Shown here: in pieces, positions 25,106 through 34,782 of the stretch | How the letters are laid out: each line of letters begins with the position of its first letter | Numbering within the stretch: the stretch's first letter is position 1 | Assembly (NCBI RefSeq): GCF_026652115.1 | Contig: NZ_JAPPSQ010000007.1 | Coordinates: forward strand, 171,525-235,524 | Direction: 5' to 3' | Length of the DNA stretch: 64,000 bases | Origin: Algoriphagus sp. PAP.12 | GTDB taxonomy: Bacteria > Bacteroidota > Bacteroidia > Cytophagales > Cyclobacteriaceae | Position numbers and translations under genes: made by a program | The notes under the pieces: generated by a model | Told to the model about the DNA's origin: nothing | Databases searched by the model: none | What the model saw: only the letters and a program-made list of their open reading frames with translations

Positions 25106-26407
25106 ATGTTAAAACCATTAGAAGAAGTTAAAATCGCTGTAATAGGTCTAGGCTATGTTGGTCTTCCATTGGCCGTAGAATTCGGAAAGAAATTTCCCGT
25201 TGTAGGTTTTGACATTGACCAAAAGAGAGTTAATGATCTAAAGAAGGGACAAGACTTTACCTTAGAAGTAGAAGATGACTTGTTGGCCTCAGTCTTGGTA
25301 AGTGATTTTACAGGGAATAATAATGGATTATTACCTTCTTTTGAATCTGCGGATTTGAAGGATTGTAATGTCTATATAGTTACGGTACCTACCCCAACGG
25401 ATAAGCATAATAGGCCTGTTTTGACTCCGATGTTGAAAGCGTCAGAGAATATTGCTCAATTTTTGGAAAAAGGGAATGTAGTAATTTATGAATCCACTGT
25501 TTATCCTGGAGTGACTGAAGATGAATGTGTACCAGTATTGGAAAATATATCCGGTTTGAAATTCAATGTGGATTTTTATGCAGGGTATTCTCCGGAGAGA
25601 ATTAACCCAGGAGATAAGGAGCATACTGTTTCTAAAATTTTGAAAGTGACTTCCGGGAGTACTCCTGAGGTAGCAGAATATGTAGATCGGCTCTATCAAA
25701 CTGTAATTACCGCAGGTACTCACAAAGCATCTTCGATTAAAGTTGCTGAAGCGGCCAAAGTGATAGAAAACTCACAAAGGGATATCAATATTGCTTTTGT
25801 AAATGAGCTTTCGAAGATTTTTAATCTCCTAGGGATTGACACCCATGAAGTATTGGAGGCCGCAGGGACAAAGTGGAATTTCCTGAAATTCAAACCTGGA
25901 TTGGTTGGTGGACATTGTATTGGAGTTGATCCTTTTTATTTAGCCCAAAAAGCTCAAGAAGTAGGATATCATCCAGAAATAATTCTTGCTGGTCGTCGAT
26001 TAAATGATAGCATGGGTAAACATGTAGCCACCGAGGTGATCAAATTGATGATGAGAAAAGACCTCAAAGTCATCGATTCCAAAGTGTTGATTTTGGGATT
26101 TACCTTCAAGGAAGACTGCCCAGATGTCAGAAATACCAGGGTGATAGATATTTACCAAGAGTTGAGATCATTTGACATGGAAGTGGACATCTATGATCCT
26201 TGGGCAAATCCTACTGAGGTAAAACATGAATACGGTATTGAAATTCTTTCTGGTCAAAATGCCCCCGATTTAAATGCTTATTCTGCTGTAATCCTAGCAG
26301 TTTCTCATAAAGAGTTCCTTACTTTACCGATTTCAAAATCTGACAAACAAGTTGTTTTTGACGTGAAAGCAATTTTACCAAAAGAAAATGTTGACTCACG
26401 TCTATAA
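25106..26407 (+). CDS. tviB: UDP-N-acetylhexosamine 6-dehydrogenase (TviB/VipA type)
   Basis: A 433-residue NAD-dependent enzyme that oxidises a UDP-HexNAc to the uronic acid. GLGYVGLPLAVEFG (about 14-27) binds NAD, VPTPTDKHNRPVLTPM and YESTVYPGVTEDECVPVLE are typical of the TviB branch, and the catalytic cysteine is C271 in GLVGGHCIGVDPFYL, followed by AGRRLNDSMGKHV. These segments distinguish it from the glucose-type Ugd at 4817. It opens the second large unit behind an operator-bearing promoter and a long leader. The product, UDP-GlcNAcA or an epimer, may be amidated later by AsnB-like enzymes. No separate 4-epimerase is seen in the window. Confidence 0.87.
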   Translation: MLKPLEEVKIAVIGLGYVGLPLAVEFGKKFPVVGFDIDQKRVNDLKKGQDFTLEVEDDLLASVLVSDFTGNNNGLLPSFESADLKDCNVYIVTVPTPTDKHNRPVLTPMLKASENIAQFLEKGNVVIYESTVYPGVTEDECVPVLENISGLKFNVDFYAGYSPERINPGDKEHTVSKILKVTSGSTPEVAEYVDRLYQTVITAGTHKASSIKVAEAAKVIENSQRDINIAFVNELSKIFNLLGIDTHEVLEAAGTKWNFLKFKPGLVGGHCIGVDPFYLAQKAQEVGYHPEIILAGRRLNDSMGKHVATEVIKLMMRKDLKVIDSKVLILGFTFKEDCPDVRNTRVIDIYQELRSFDMEVDIYDPWANPTEVKHEYGIEILSGQNAPDLNAYSAVILAVSHKEFLTLPISKSDKQVVFDVKAILPKENVDSRL

Positions 26408-26448
26408 CATCCTAAAAAATAAAAACATTCGAAAGTCTGATTAATTCT

Positions 26449-26456
26449 TATTTTTG
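26449..26456 (+). promoter_or_regulatory. Possible -7 element upstream of the Wza lipoprotein gene
   Basis: TATTTTTG matches TAnnTTTG exactly, in the 88-base gap between the dehydrogenase and the Wza lipoprotein gene. The only upstream partner is a poor TTC at 26428-26430. In such AT-rich DNA a chance match is likely, so this is only a candidate internal promoter. Confidence 0.3.
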
Positions 26457-26495
26457 AAGCTTAATTAAAACTCTCTTAATTCAATTCATTATTTA

Positions 26496-27320
26496 ATGAA
26501 AAAATTCCTAAAGCTTTCATCCCTTTCCCTTGGGTTTGTTTGGTTACTTTTTTCCTGTGTTTCAAACGAAAAGTTGATTTACATGCAACAATTGGAAGAA
26601 AGTACAGGTCCATTGATTGAATCCAGTCAAAAATATCCTTATCAAACAGAAGAGTATCTACTTCAGGTCAATGATATCGTAGAAGTGAATATTAAAACTA
26701 CGGATGAAAGGCTGAATTTAGTTTTTAGTGCTGCCAACAACGACACTCAAAATCAAGCAATGATGGGGGGAAATCAAGGGTCAGGTGACGCATTCTTTAT
26801 GAATGGGTATACTCTTGATGATGAAGGAATGGTTGAGATTCCATTGATTGGGAAAGTGAAATTCGTAGGATTAACAACAGAAGAAGCGAAAAAAGTTGTC
26901 GAAAAAGAGGTTTCAAAGATTATTAATCCGGGGGAATTTTTTATTCGAGTGAGATTGGGTGGTATACGATTCAGTGCTCTGGGTGAATTTAATCAATCTG
27001 GAAAATATACGATTTTGCAAAATAGAGTGACAATTTTGGAGGCAATTGCCTATGCTGGAGATTTAAGTAGAGTAGCAAAAAGAGATGAAGTTTATTTGGT
27101 TAGACAATATCCTGATGGATCTCAAATCCATAAAATCAACTTGTTGGATCGTGAATTATTGGGTTCTGAATATTATTTCTTGAAACCAAATGATATGATC
27201 TATGCCGAACCTATGAAAGTTAGAGAAATTGGTGCAGGTAACAATTTAGTTGAAACTTTGACTCTTCTAACGACATCCATAACTGCTGTTGCTCTAATAC
27301 TTACTTTGATAAAAAACTAA
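26496..27320 (+). CDS. wza: Wza-type outer-membrane polysaccharide export lipoprotein
   Basis: The 274-residue protein has a lipoprotein signal ending in LLFSC, with the lipidated cysteine at residue 21. A PES domain starts near residue 56 (LLQVNDIVEVNIKTT... DDEGMVEIPLIGKVKFVGLTTEEAKKVV), followed by one SLBB domain (IRFSALGEFNQSGKYTILQNRVTILEAIAYAG) and a C-terminal hydrophobic helix (LVETLTLLTTSITAVALILTLI). This short BexD/Wza-type form is the usual partner of the Wzc-like protein encoded 9 bases downstream and differs sharply from the six-SLBB exporter at 2123. Confidence 0.87.
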   Translation: MKKFLKLSSLSLGFVWLLFSCVSNEKLIYMQQLEESTGPLIESSQKYPYQTEEYLLQVNDIVEVNIKTTDERLNLVFSAANNDTQNQAMMGGNQGSGDAFFMNGYTLDDEGMVEIPLIGKVKFVGLTTEEAKKVVEKEVSKIINPGEFFIRVRLGGIRFSALGEFNQSGKYTILQNRVTILEAIAYAGDLSRVAKRDEVYLVRQYPDGSQIHKINLLDRELLGSEYYFLKPNDMIYAEPMKVREIGAGNNLVETLTLLTTSITAVALILTLIKN

Positions 27321-27329
27321 GATTGATTT

Positions 27330-29690
27330 ATGAATTTTGATCAAGAGGAAAATGATTTTTTCCATGATGAGGAAAGCAGCTTTGACTTAAAGGCTCTTTT
27401 TCCTAAAATTTTAAAGATTTGGCCTTTTATTTTGGGAAGTTTAATAATAGCTCTTTCTGGGGCCTATTATTTTACGAATACATCAATCCCGACTTATTTG
27501 GTGTCAAGTAAGTTCTTTATCAAAGAGCAAGACAATGCACTTTCACTTTTTGATAATCCGGCCCTGGGTAATAACCAAGGAATTGGTATTACTAATGAAA
27601 TTATTATTCTTAAATCAAGGCCAATTGCAGATGCAACATTAAGTCAATTGAAATTTGATGTTGAATACTTTGAAGAGAGAGGTTTTATTCTTCAAGAGAT
27701 TTTCAGAAAGACGCCAATTGTTGTAGAGGTTGATTGGGAATATCCTCAATTGATTAATGGAGTAGTGGAGGTCAAATGGGAAAATCCAAACGAATATTCG
27801 TTTGTTTTTGAGGAAGAAGGGTTTACGCAATTTTTTCCTGACGGAAGTGTCACTCCGGGAGCTCCAAAAGTAGAAGGGACTTATAAATTTAATGAGTGGG
27901 TGGAAACTCCACAATTCAAGATTAAAATTAATAAAACCTCAAATCAAGATGCCGGTTCAGCATTTTATAAGGTTCGAGAGCGAAATTATCTGATTAATCA
28001 CTTTTCAAGTAAGTTAGTAGTAGATCTTGAAGAAAAGAACTCCTCAATTTTGAACTTGAGTATGGCTGTTCCTAATGTTGAAAAAGGACAGACTTACTTA
28101 AATATGTTGATGGAGACATATCTTGAACTGGAGCTTCAAGAGAAGAATGAAATTGCTAATAGAACTATTGATTTTATTGATAAGCAGGTGGCTGGAGTTG
28201 CTGATTCACTTTCTTTATTTGAAAGCAAGCTTCAGAACTTTCGATCTTCAAACAGGATTTATAACCTCAATAATGAAAGTAATACGGTTTATAGCAGATT
28301 AACCAATATCGAAACGGAACTGGCAAATGCTAAACTTAAAAGCAGTTATTATGAGACCTTAAGGGAATATCTTGTAAGAGAGGATTATACGGAGATCGTA
28401 GTTCCTTCGGGTTTAGGTATTGATGACCCTTATCTCAATGGGTTGATTGAGAATTTACTATCGGTTCAAGTTGACAGATCAAGATTAATGGCTACCCAGA
28501 CTGAACTTTCTCCTGCAGTCCGCGAAGCCAATAAAAAGTTGGATGATTTGAATAAGTCTATCCGTGAGATTCTTGAAAATGTAGATCGGAACAATGAGCT
28601 AATAATAGCTGACTTGGAGAATAGGAAAGTTGAAATTGAGTCTTCCTTTAGAAACCTTCCTCAAGCTGAGCAGAATTTAATAGCATTGCAGCGTCAAGCT
28701 GATTTGTCTGAAAGCATTTATAACTTCCTTAGTGAAAAAAGAGCTGAATCTGCTATTACAAAAGCCTCGAATAGACCAAACAATAAAATCATTGAATTCG
28801 CCAAACAAATTGGAGGTTTGATTTCTCCTAAACCCCAAAGGAATTATTTGATAGCATTGTTTTTAGGATTAATTATCCCTCTACTATATGTGATTTTTAG
28901 AGAAGTTTTCAGAGTTAGAATTGAGGATATTAATTACCTGGAAAAGAAATTGAAGATTCCGGTTATTACCTCAATCCTAAAAAATAAGGAGGAAAATAAT
29001 TTGGTTGTGTTTAACAATGGGAAATCTGGAATAGCTGAATCTTTTAGATCCCTAAGAGCAAATATCAGATACCTAATGGAGAAGGATAAGCAAGTTACTA
29101 TAATGCTTACCTCCACCATTTCAAGTGAGGGCAAAACTTTTTGTGCAATGAATCTTGCATCGGTTTATTCTTTAACTGGAAAGAAGACAGTTTTGGTAGG
29201 ATGTGATATGAGAAAACCAAAAATCTCCGATGATTTTGGTTTAAAAAATGATATTGGTCTTTCAACTGTATTGAGTAATCAAGTTGATAATTGGCAAGCA
29301 GCAGTTCAAAAGACAGAATTTGAAAATTTGGATGTGATGGTCTCGGGTCCAATCCCTCCAAATCCCGCCGAACTTTTGTCTGGACTTAATTTTGAAAAAT
29401 TAGTGAATCAATTGAAAAATGAATACGATGTAATCATTTTGGATACTCCACCAATAGGTTTGGTAAGTGAGACAATTGAATTATTGAATTTCGTCGATTT
29501 GACTTTGTTTGTTTTTAGACAAAATTACAGTCAGAGAGACTTCATCAATGCTTTGAATGGTCTTAAAACTGCAAAAGGGATCAAAAATATGTACGCATTA
29601 TTCAATGGTGCAGAAGGAAAAGGAGTAACCTATGGATATGGCTATAGCTATGGATATGGTTACGGTTATTACAGTGATGATAAAAAATAA
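27330..29690 (+). CDS. wzc: Wzc-type tyrosine autokinase/chain-length co-polymerase
   Basis: The 786-residue inner-membrane protein has a Wzz domain with a first helix at about 30-50, a large periplasmic part with coiled-coil stretches (280-480), and a second helix at about 504-523. The cytoplasmic BY-kinase domain follows: Walker A TSTISSEGKTF (594-604, Lys602), Walker A' VGCDMRKPK, and VIILDTPPIG as Walker B. The C-terminus is a tyrosine tail (GYGYSYGYGYGYYS), the expected autophosphorylation site. It pairs with the Wza lipoprotein to control polymerisation and export. No low-molecular-weight phosphatase (Wzb) is encoded in the window. Confidence 0.9.
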   Translation: MNFDQEENDFFHDEESSFDLKALFPKILKIWPFILGSLIIALSGAYYFTNTSIPTYLVSSKFFIKEQDNALSLFDNPALGNNQGIGITNEIIILKSRPIADATLSQLKFDVEYFEERGFILQEIFRKTPIVVEVDWEYPQLINGVVEVKWENPNEYSFVFEEEGFTQFFPDGSVTPGAPKVEGTYKFNEWVETPQFKIKINKTSNQDAGSAFYKVRERNYLINHFSSKLVVDLEEKNSSILNLSMAVPNVEKGQTYLNMLMETYLELELQEKNEIANRTIDFIDKQVAGVADSLSLFESKLQNFRSSNRIYNLNNESNTVYSRLTNIETELANAKLKSSYYETLREYLVREDYTEIVVPSGLGIDDPYLNGLIENLLSVQVDRSRLMATQTELSPAVREANKKLDDLNKSIREILENVDRNNELIIADLENRKVEIESSFRNLPQAEQNLIALQRQADLSESIYNFLSEKRAESAITKASNRPNNKIIEFAKQIGGLISPKPQRNYLIALFLGLIIPLLYVIFREVFRVRIEDINYLEKKLKIPVITSILKNKEENNLVVFNNGKSGIAESFRSLRANIRYLMEKDKQVTIMLTSTISSEGKTFCAMNLASVYSLTGKKTVLVGCDMRKPKISDDFGLKNDIGLSTVLSNQVDNWQAAVQKTEFENLDVMVSGPIPPNPAELLSGLNFEKLVNQLKNEYDVIILDTPPIGLVSETIELLNFVDLTLFVFRQNYSQRDFINALNGLKTAKGIKNMYALFNGAEGKGVTYGYGYSYGYGYGYYSDDKK

Positions 29691-29713
29691 AATAGCAAGG
29701 CTGAACTTCGCTA

Positions 29714-31510
29714 ATGAATCGGGTTGCTAAATATTTCCGTCATTTCTCGTTTTTCTATTCTTACCTAGGCAATAGAATATTTCTTTTAATTGCGCTAAGT
29801 TTGCTAGGTGGATTTTTGGATGGATTTGGTTTGGCCCTCTTTATTCCACTAATCCAAGTTGCAGGAAAGGCTCAGATAGATAAAGCCGAAGCAGCCCAAT
29901 CTCTAGGTTCCTTAGATTTCTTGCTTGACTTTATTACTTGGAGTGGATTGGAGCTGTCAGCCGTTGTTATTCTTGTATTTCTTTTGGTCATCTTTGTACT
30001 GAAGGGAATCTTTAAATATCTGGAAAGTCATTATAAGGTGATAGTTCAGATGTTTTTTGTGAGAAAGATTCGTTATCAGATGGTTGATAGTCTAGGGGGG
30101 ATGGAGTACAAAAAGTTTCTTGGGCTGGATGCTGGAAGAGTTCAGAATACGCTTTCCGGAGAAATCTATAAGATAGTCTCTGCCTATGTCGCCTACTTCA
30201 ATACCTTGCAATCCTTTGTACTGTTGATGGTCTATGTGGTTTTGGCCTTGCTTGCTAATTTCCAATTTGCATTGGTAGTCAGTGTCGGTGGTTATTTGAC
30301 CAATTTTATTTTTAAAATAATTTTCAAATACACCGAATCAGCTTCTTTAAATAATAGTAAGCTAAGCCATAAGTATCAATCTTCCTTGATCCAGGCAGTT
30401 CATAATTTTAAATACCTCAAAGCCACCAATTATTTCCAAAAGTATAAGCTCAAACTCAAATCCTATGTGGATCAAATTGAGTTGGAGCAAAAGAAAATCG
30501 GAATTTTCAATGCCATTCTGATGGCCGCAAGAGAACCTTTGGTGATTGCGATTGTGGTGGGTGCGATTTTGGTCCAGATTAAACTTTTGGACGGAAATAT
30601 TGCCGCTATTTTCTTGAGTTTGATGTTCTTCTACCGGGCATTAAACTTCATCATGCTTGTCCAGACTAACTGGCAGGCATTTACAAGTAATCTTGGAGGA
30701 CTACATGTGGGGATGGAATTATTGAAGGATTTGGATGATGGGAAAGAGGAGGATTCCTCCGAGCTCCAGGTAGATCATATTAAGAGCTTAAACATAGTGA
30801 ATGTAGGATTTTCCTATAACTCTACTAAAAAAGTTTTATCTAACATTAATCTGAAAATTCAAGATAATAGATCTTACGCTTTTGTAGGAAAAAGTGGAAG
30901 TGGAAAAACTACTTTGACAAATCTCATTGTTGGCTTGGTGCATCCGACCGAAGGAGATTTTTATTTGAATGGAGAGACATTAAGGTCCTTTAATTTAGCT
31001 AGTTACAGGTCCAAAATTGGCTATATAACTCAGGAACCTGTCATTTTTAATGACACAATTTTTAATAATATTACATTTTGGTCCGAAAAAACCGAAGCTA
31101 ATTATTCCAAATTTCTTCACGCAGTAAAATTGGCTCACCTTACTGAATTGGTAGAAAGCTTATCTGAAAAAGAAGATACAATATTAGGTGATAGTGGGTC
31201 TCTTATTTCTGGTGGCCAAAAGCAAAGAATTTCAATAGCGAGAGAATTGTTTAAAGATGCTGAGCTTTTAATTTTTGATGAAGCGACCTCAGCATTGGAT
31301 AGTGAAACAGAACAAATGATTCAACAGAATATCGATTCACTAAAAGGGACCTGCAATATAGTCTTGGTTGCACATAGACTTAGTACGGTAAAAAATGCCG
31401 ATGAAATATTGCTTATGAAAGATGGTGAAGTAGAATGTAGGGGAAGTTTCAATCACCTAATCGAAATCAGTCCTGCATTTAAGTCAATGGTAGAACTTCA
31501 GGAATTTTAA
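29714..31510 (+). CDS. ABC transporter with fused permease and ATPase, probable lipid-linked oligosaccharide flippase
   Basis: A 598-residue half-transporter: six predicted membrane helices in residues 20-320, then an ATPase with Walker A GKSGSGKTT (392-400), Q-loop ITQEPVIF, signature ISGGQKQR and Walker B LLIFDEATSALD, plus the H-loop VAHRLSTV. The MsbA/PglK architecture and its place directly behind Wza and Wzc, in a locus without its own Wzx, suggest a PglK-like flippase for lipid-linked glycan. Lipid A export (MsbA) is less likely here. It begins 23 bases after wzc. Confidence 0.8.
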   Translation: MNRVAKYFRHFSFFYSYLGNRIFLLIALSLLGGFLDGFGLALFIPLIQVAGKAQIDKAEAAQSLGSLDFLLDFITWSGLELSAVVILVFLLVIFVLKGIFKYLESHYKVIVQMFFVRKIRYQMVDSLGGMEYKKFLGLDAGRVQNTLSGEIYKIVSAYVAYFNTLQSFVLLMVYVVLALLANFQFALVVSVGGYLTNFIFKIIFKYTESASLNNSKLSHKYQSSLIQAVHNFKYLKATNYFQKYKLKLKSYVDQIELEQKKIGIFNAILMAAREPLVIAIVVGAILVQIKLLDGNIAAIFLSLMFFYRALNFIMLVQTNWQAFTSNLGGLHVGMELLKDLDDGKEEDSSELQVDHIKSLNIVNVGFSYNSTKKVLSNINLKIQDNRSYAFVGKSGSGKTTLTNLIVGLVHPTEGDFYLNGETLRSFNLASYRSKIGYITQEPVIFNDTIFNNITFWSEKTEANYSKFLHAVKLAHLTELVESLSEKEDTILGDSGSLISGGQKQRISIARELFKDAELLIFDEATSALDSETEQMIQQNIDSLKGTCNIVLVAHRLSTVKNADEILLMKDGEVECRGSFNHLIEISPAFKSMVELQEF

Positions 31511-31531
31511 GTTAGATTTTAAAGTATACTC

Positions 31532-32644
31532 ATGGTCAAGTTCCTCGATCTTCTAAAAATTAATCTAGCTCATGAAGAAGAGCTAAGTGAAGCTTTAAAT
31601 CAGGTCCTTTTAAATGGATGGTATATCCGAGGTAAGTTTCACAACGATTTTGAAACTGCATTCGCTAATTATTGCGGAACTTCTAGATGTGTTGGTGTAG
31701 CCAATGGTTTAGATGCATTGATCCTGATATTCAAAGGATATAAACAGCTTGGGCAGTTAAAAGACGGAGATGAAGTCATTGTTCAGGCAAATACCTATAT
31801 CGCATCCATTATATCTATTACTGAATCTGGATTAGTACCTGTATTTGTAGAGCCAGACGAAAAGACTTATAATCTGAGTGTGGAAAAGGTGAAGCAGGCA
31901 ATCACACCTAGAACTAAAGCAATTCTTGCTGTTCACTTATATGGTCAACTTAGTCCAATGGAGGAGTTGATGAATTTGGCTTTAGAAAAAAATCTGCTTC
32001 TGGTAGAGGATTGTGCTCAGTCTCATGGAGCTGTGGATACGAGGGGATTGAAGGCTGGCAATCTTTCCCATGCGGCAGGTTTTTCGTTTTATCCGGGAAA
32101 AAATTTGGGTGCACTAGGAGATGCAGGTGCTGTCACCACTTCTGATGAGGCCCTTGCCGATACCATCAGGACCATGGGAAATTATGGTAGTCAGAAGAAA
32201 TATTTTAATGAGTTGAAAGGCGTTAATTCACGTTTAGATGAAATACAGGCGGCCGTTTTATTGGTCAAATTGAAATACATCGATCAAGAAAATGAAACCC
32301 GCAGAAAGATTGCAAAAAAATATTTACAAGAAATAAAGAATCCGTATTTAAGCCTGCCTACTGTATCCAAATCTTCCTTGGATCATGTATTCCATGTTTT
32401 TGTACTGAGATGCCAACATAGAGATAAGTTTATTGAATACGCTGATGCAAATGGAGTTCAAACACTTATTCACTATCCGATTCCATTTCATAAACAAAAG
32501 GCGTATCATGAATATTCCAATTTGAGTCTGCCCATCACGGAGTTGATTCATGAACAAATTGTGTCTATTCCCATTAGTCCTGTGATGGAAGAAAATGAAG
32601 TGAATAAGGTGATACAGGTATTAAATCAATTCAAGCCAGATTAA
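31532..32644 (+). CDS. dTDP-3-amino-3,6-dideoxyhexose aminotransferase (QdtB/FdtB type)
   Basis: The 370-residue DegT-family PLP enzyme starts [33 protein letters not shown], typical of 3-keto-sugar aminotransferases. [15 protein letters not shown] holds the PLP phosphate loop, [10 protein letters not shown] the PLP-pyridine aspartate, and K190 in [16 protein letters not shown] the Schiff-base lysine. Its pathway partners, sugar 3,4-ketoisomerase cupins and an acyltransferase, lie 15 kb downstream at 47157-48436 in the same unit. The product would be a dTDP-3-amino-3,6-dideoxy-hexose (Qui3N or Fuc3N). The rmlA and rmlB genes are absent and must act from elsewhere. Confidence 0.82.
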   Translation: MVKFLDLLKINLAHEEELSEALNQVLLNGWYIRGKFHNDFETAFANYCGTSRCVGVANGLDALILIFKGYKQLGQLKDGDEVIVQANTYIASIISITESGLVPVFVEPDEKTYNLSVEKVKQAITPRTKAILAVHLYGQLSPMEELMNLALEKNLLLVEDCAQSHGAVDTRGLKAGNLSHAAGFSFYPGKNLGALGDAGAVTTSDEALADTIRTMGNYGSQKKYFNELKGVNSRLDEIQAAVLLVKLKYIDQENETRRKIAKKYLQEIKNPYLSLPTVSKSSLDHVFHVFVLRCQHRDKFIEYADANGVQTLIHYPIPFHKQKAYHEYSNLSLPITELIHEQIVSIPISPVMEENEVNKVIQVLNQFKPD

Positions 32645-32647
32645 AAA

Positions 32648-33529
32648 ATGGTTCAAAGTTTTCCTTTAGTAACGATTATTGCTATTTCTTATAATCATGA
32701 AGAATTTTTAGAGGAAACGCTTGAAAGCATTAAGAACCAAACTTATGGAAATATCGAATTAATTATTCTTGATGCATTTTCAAAAGATCAGAGTGTATCA
32801 AAAATCAATTCTTGGCTTCAACGTAATCCAGAAGTGGAAGCCAAAACAATTTTTCAGGCTGAAACCAAGAAAATCACAGCTAATGCAAATGAAGCTTTGG
32901 AATTGGCTACAGGTGAGTTTTACCAAATTCTGAGTTGTGATGATGTATTGCTTTCTGACAAGATTGAAAGTCAAGTTAAAGTATTTCAAGATTCAGATGA
33001 AAATCTCGGTGTAGTTTATTGTGATGCTTCAAAAATAGATCAGGAAAGCAATGAAATTGATCAGCCAACATTTTTTGCAGAAAGGAATTGGAAATCTGAA
33101 TCACAACTTCCATCAGGTATGATTTTTCCATTATTGTTGACAGATTATTTCATTACCGCCCCCTCTGTTTTAGTAAGAAAAAGTATGGCTATGGAGGTGG
33201 GTGGATACAATTCAGAAGTAATGATGGAGGATTTGGATCTGTTTTTGAAAATGGCCCAAAAATTCTCATTTAAAGGCTTATTCCAAATTGGTGTAAAATA
33301 CAGAATTTTGGAAACTTCCCTTTTAAGATCAACAGATCCATTCAATAGGCAGTCAAACAGGTTGAAAATTTATGCCTCTTACTTAGGGCAAAAGGGTGAG
33401 TGGGATAGATTTATTACTCATCAGTTTCTTTTAGCTTATCAAGGAAAATCTACTTTCTATAAGTTGGTTTTTTCGATTTATGCTGGCCTTCAGAAGTTTC
33501 TTAGAACGAAATTCAAAAAACATTATTAA
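32648..33529 (+). CDS. Family 2 glycosyltransferase
   Basis: A 293-residue GT-A enzyme: LVTIIAISYNHEEFLEETLESIKNQTYGNIELIILDAFSKD begins the fold, EALELATGEFYQILSCDDVLL holds the metal-binding acidic site, and MMEDLDLFLKMAQKF is the acceptor-side motif. It follows the aminotransferase by three bases. Donor and linkage unknown; transfer of the 3-amino sugar is possible but unsupported beyond adjacency. Confidence 0.8.
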   Translation: MVQSFPLVTIIAISYNHEEFLEETLESIKNQTYGNIELIILDAFSKDQSVSKINSWLQRNPEVEAKTIFQAETKKITANANEALELATGEFYQILSCDDVLLSDKIESQVKVFQDSDENLGVVYCDASKIDQESNEIDQPTFFAERNWKSESQLPSGMIFPLLLTDYFITAPSVLVRKSMAMEVGGYNSEVMMEDLDLFLKMAQKFSFKGLFQIGVKYRILETSLLRSTDPFNRQSNRLKIYASYLGQKGEWDRFITHQFLLAYQGKSTFYKLVFSIYAGLQKFLRTKFKKHY

Positions 33530-33532
33530 TCC

Positions 33533-34723
33533 ATGGAACCGAAAATAAAAGTATTGTTTATCCTTCCTGAGATTTTGGGGCCTGGAGGGCAAGAGCTTGA
33601 GAATATTGGTTTTGCGAAAAGTCTTACTTCTGATTCTAGGTTCGAAGTAGAAATTCTGAATTTTTTTAATGCGATGTCTATTAGTGAGTTTGATAAACTT
33701 CACCAGTCGACATGGTCTTTTTTAAGTTTAAAGCAAGTTTTTCTAAGTAAGCAATTCCTAAAAATATTTGTAAAATCCAAATATAAATTGAATCAAAGTC
33801 TGGCAAATTGTTTTCGGAATTTTCCTCAATTATTTGATTCGTGGTTTCAAGAAAAAATCAAAAATGTAGATATCTGCTTTACAGGAATTAGCCCGACACA
33901 TTTGCTGGAGCATTTATTGCAACTTTGTGATGAAATGCAAGTCCCATTTGCTTATCATGAGACTTCAATATTTCATCAAAAAAACCATTCATTTTATTCT
34001 CAACTTGAAAAGAAGGGGACATTTTTGATCTCGGCCCAGGAAAAAGAAGAGTATCTAAAAAAATACTATCCTGACGCATCCTATTGTACAATCAGGCAGT
34101 GGATTTATTTAGGTCAAACTGATTTCCTCTTGATCCCCTCCAAACAACCTGAAAAAGTAAGATTTGGATCTGTCGGGAGAGTTGATGAAGGGAAGAATTT
34201 TTTGAAAATATTAGAAGCTATTTCAATTCTGAATCAAAAAGGATTTCCTGTTGAGTTTGTTTTATTTGGGGATGGTCCAGACCTATCGAACCTTCAAAAC
34301 TTTGTAGAAGAAAATGGTTTAGAGGATACTGTTACTTTAAAAGGTGCAATTCCATTTGACAAAAGAGCAACCTCCTTTGAAAATTTTGATGTATTTATTC
34401 TAACATCAAATTTTGAAGGTGGGCCGCTGGTGATTTTGGAAGCCATGGCCGCATCTAAACCTATTATTTCTACTCTTGTAGGAGATGTTCCCAATCGTGT
34501 ATTGGATGGATTAAATGGTTATACTTTGCCTGTTTCTTGTACTGCTGAGGAAATTTGCTTGAGAATGGAAAATTATATTTTAAATAAAGTAAAAGTAAAG
34601 GAGCATGGAATGAAGAGCAGAGAACTTTTCCTGGAAAAATTTGTCAATCATACCAATGAAGAGGTTTTTAAAGAAAGCCTTATGAAAGTTCTTGGAAGAA
34701 AGAAGCATGTTGAATTTTCGTAA
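33533..34723 (+). CDS. Family 4 glycosyltransferase (GT-B fold)
   Basis: A 396-residue protein. The N-terminal IKVLFILPEILGPGGQELENIGFAKSL contains the glycine-rich loop, and the C-terminal domain has VRFGSVGRVDEGKNFLKILEAI, LFGDGPDLSNL, LKGAIPFDKR and the nucleotide-ribose E-x7-E motif in ILTSNFEGGPLVILEAMAASKPII. It is a retaining GT4-type enzyme acting at the cytoplasmic face. Donor unknown. Three bases separate it from the upstream gene. Confidence 0.82.
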   Translation: MEPKIKVLFILPEILGPGGQELENIGFAKSLTSDSRFEVEILNFFNAMSISEFDKLHQSTWSFLSLKQVFLSKQFLKIFVKSKYKLNQSLANCFRNFPQLFDSWFQEKIKNVDICFTGISPTHLLEHLLQLCDEMQVPFAYHETSIFHQKNHSFYSQLEKKGTFLISAQEKEEYLKKYYPDASYCTIRQWIYLGQTDFLLIPSKQPEKVRFGSVGRVDEGKNFLKILEAISILNQKGFPVEFVLFGDGPDLSNLQNFVEENGLEDTVTLKGAIPFDKRATSFENFDVFILTSNFEGGPLVILEAMAASKPIISTLVGDVPNRVLDGLNGYTLPVSCTAEEICLRMENYILNKVKVKEHGMKSRELFLEKFVNHTNEEVFKESLMKVLGRKKHVEFS

Positions 34724-34782
34724 CTATGACTTTTATGAAGAATAGTTCGATTCAACAAACCTTGACGTAAATTAAAGTTCTA

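Noticed and set aside
29630..29690. Short tandem repeat in the wzc 3' end as a DNA repeat element
   Set aside because: It simply encodes the Gly-Tyr-rich phosphorylation tail typical of BY-kinases.
29691..29713. AACTTCGC before the ABC transporter gene as an inverted copy of the GCGAAGC element
   Set aside because: Only a few bases match, there is no upstream hairpin and the orientation is wrong.
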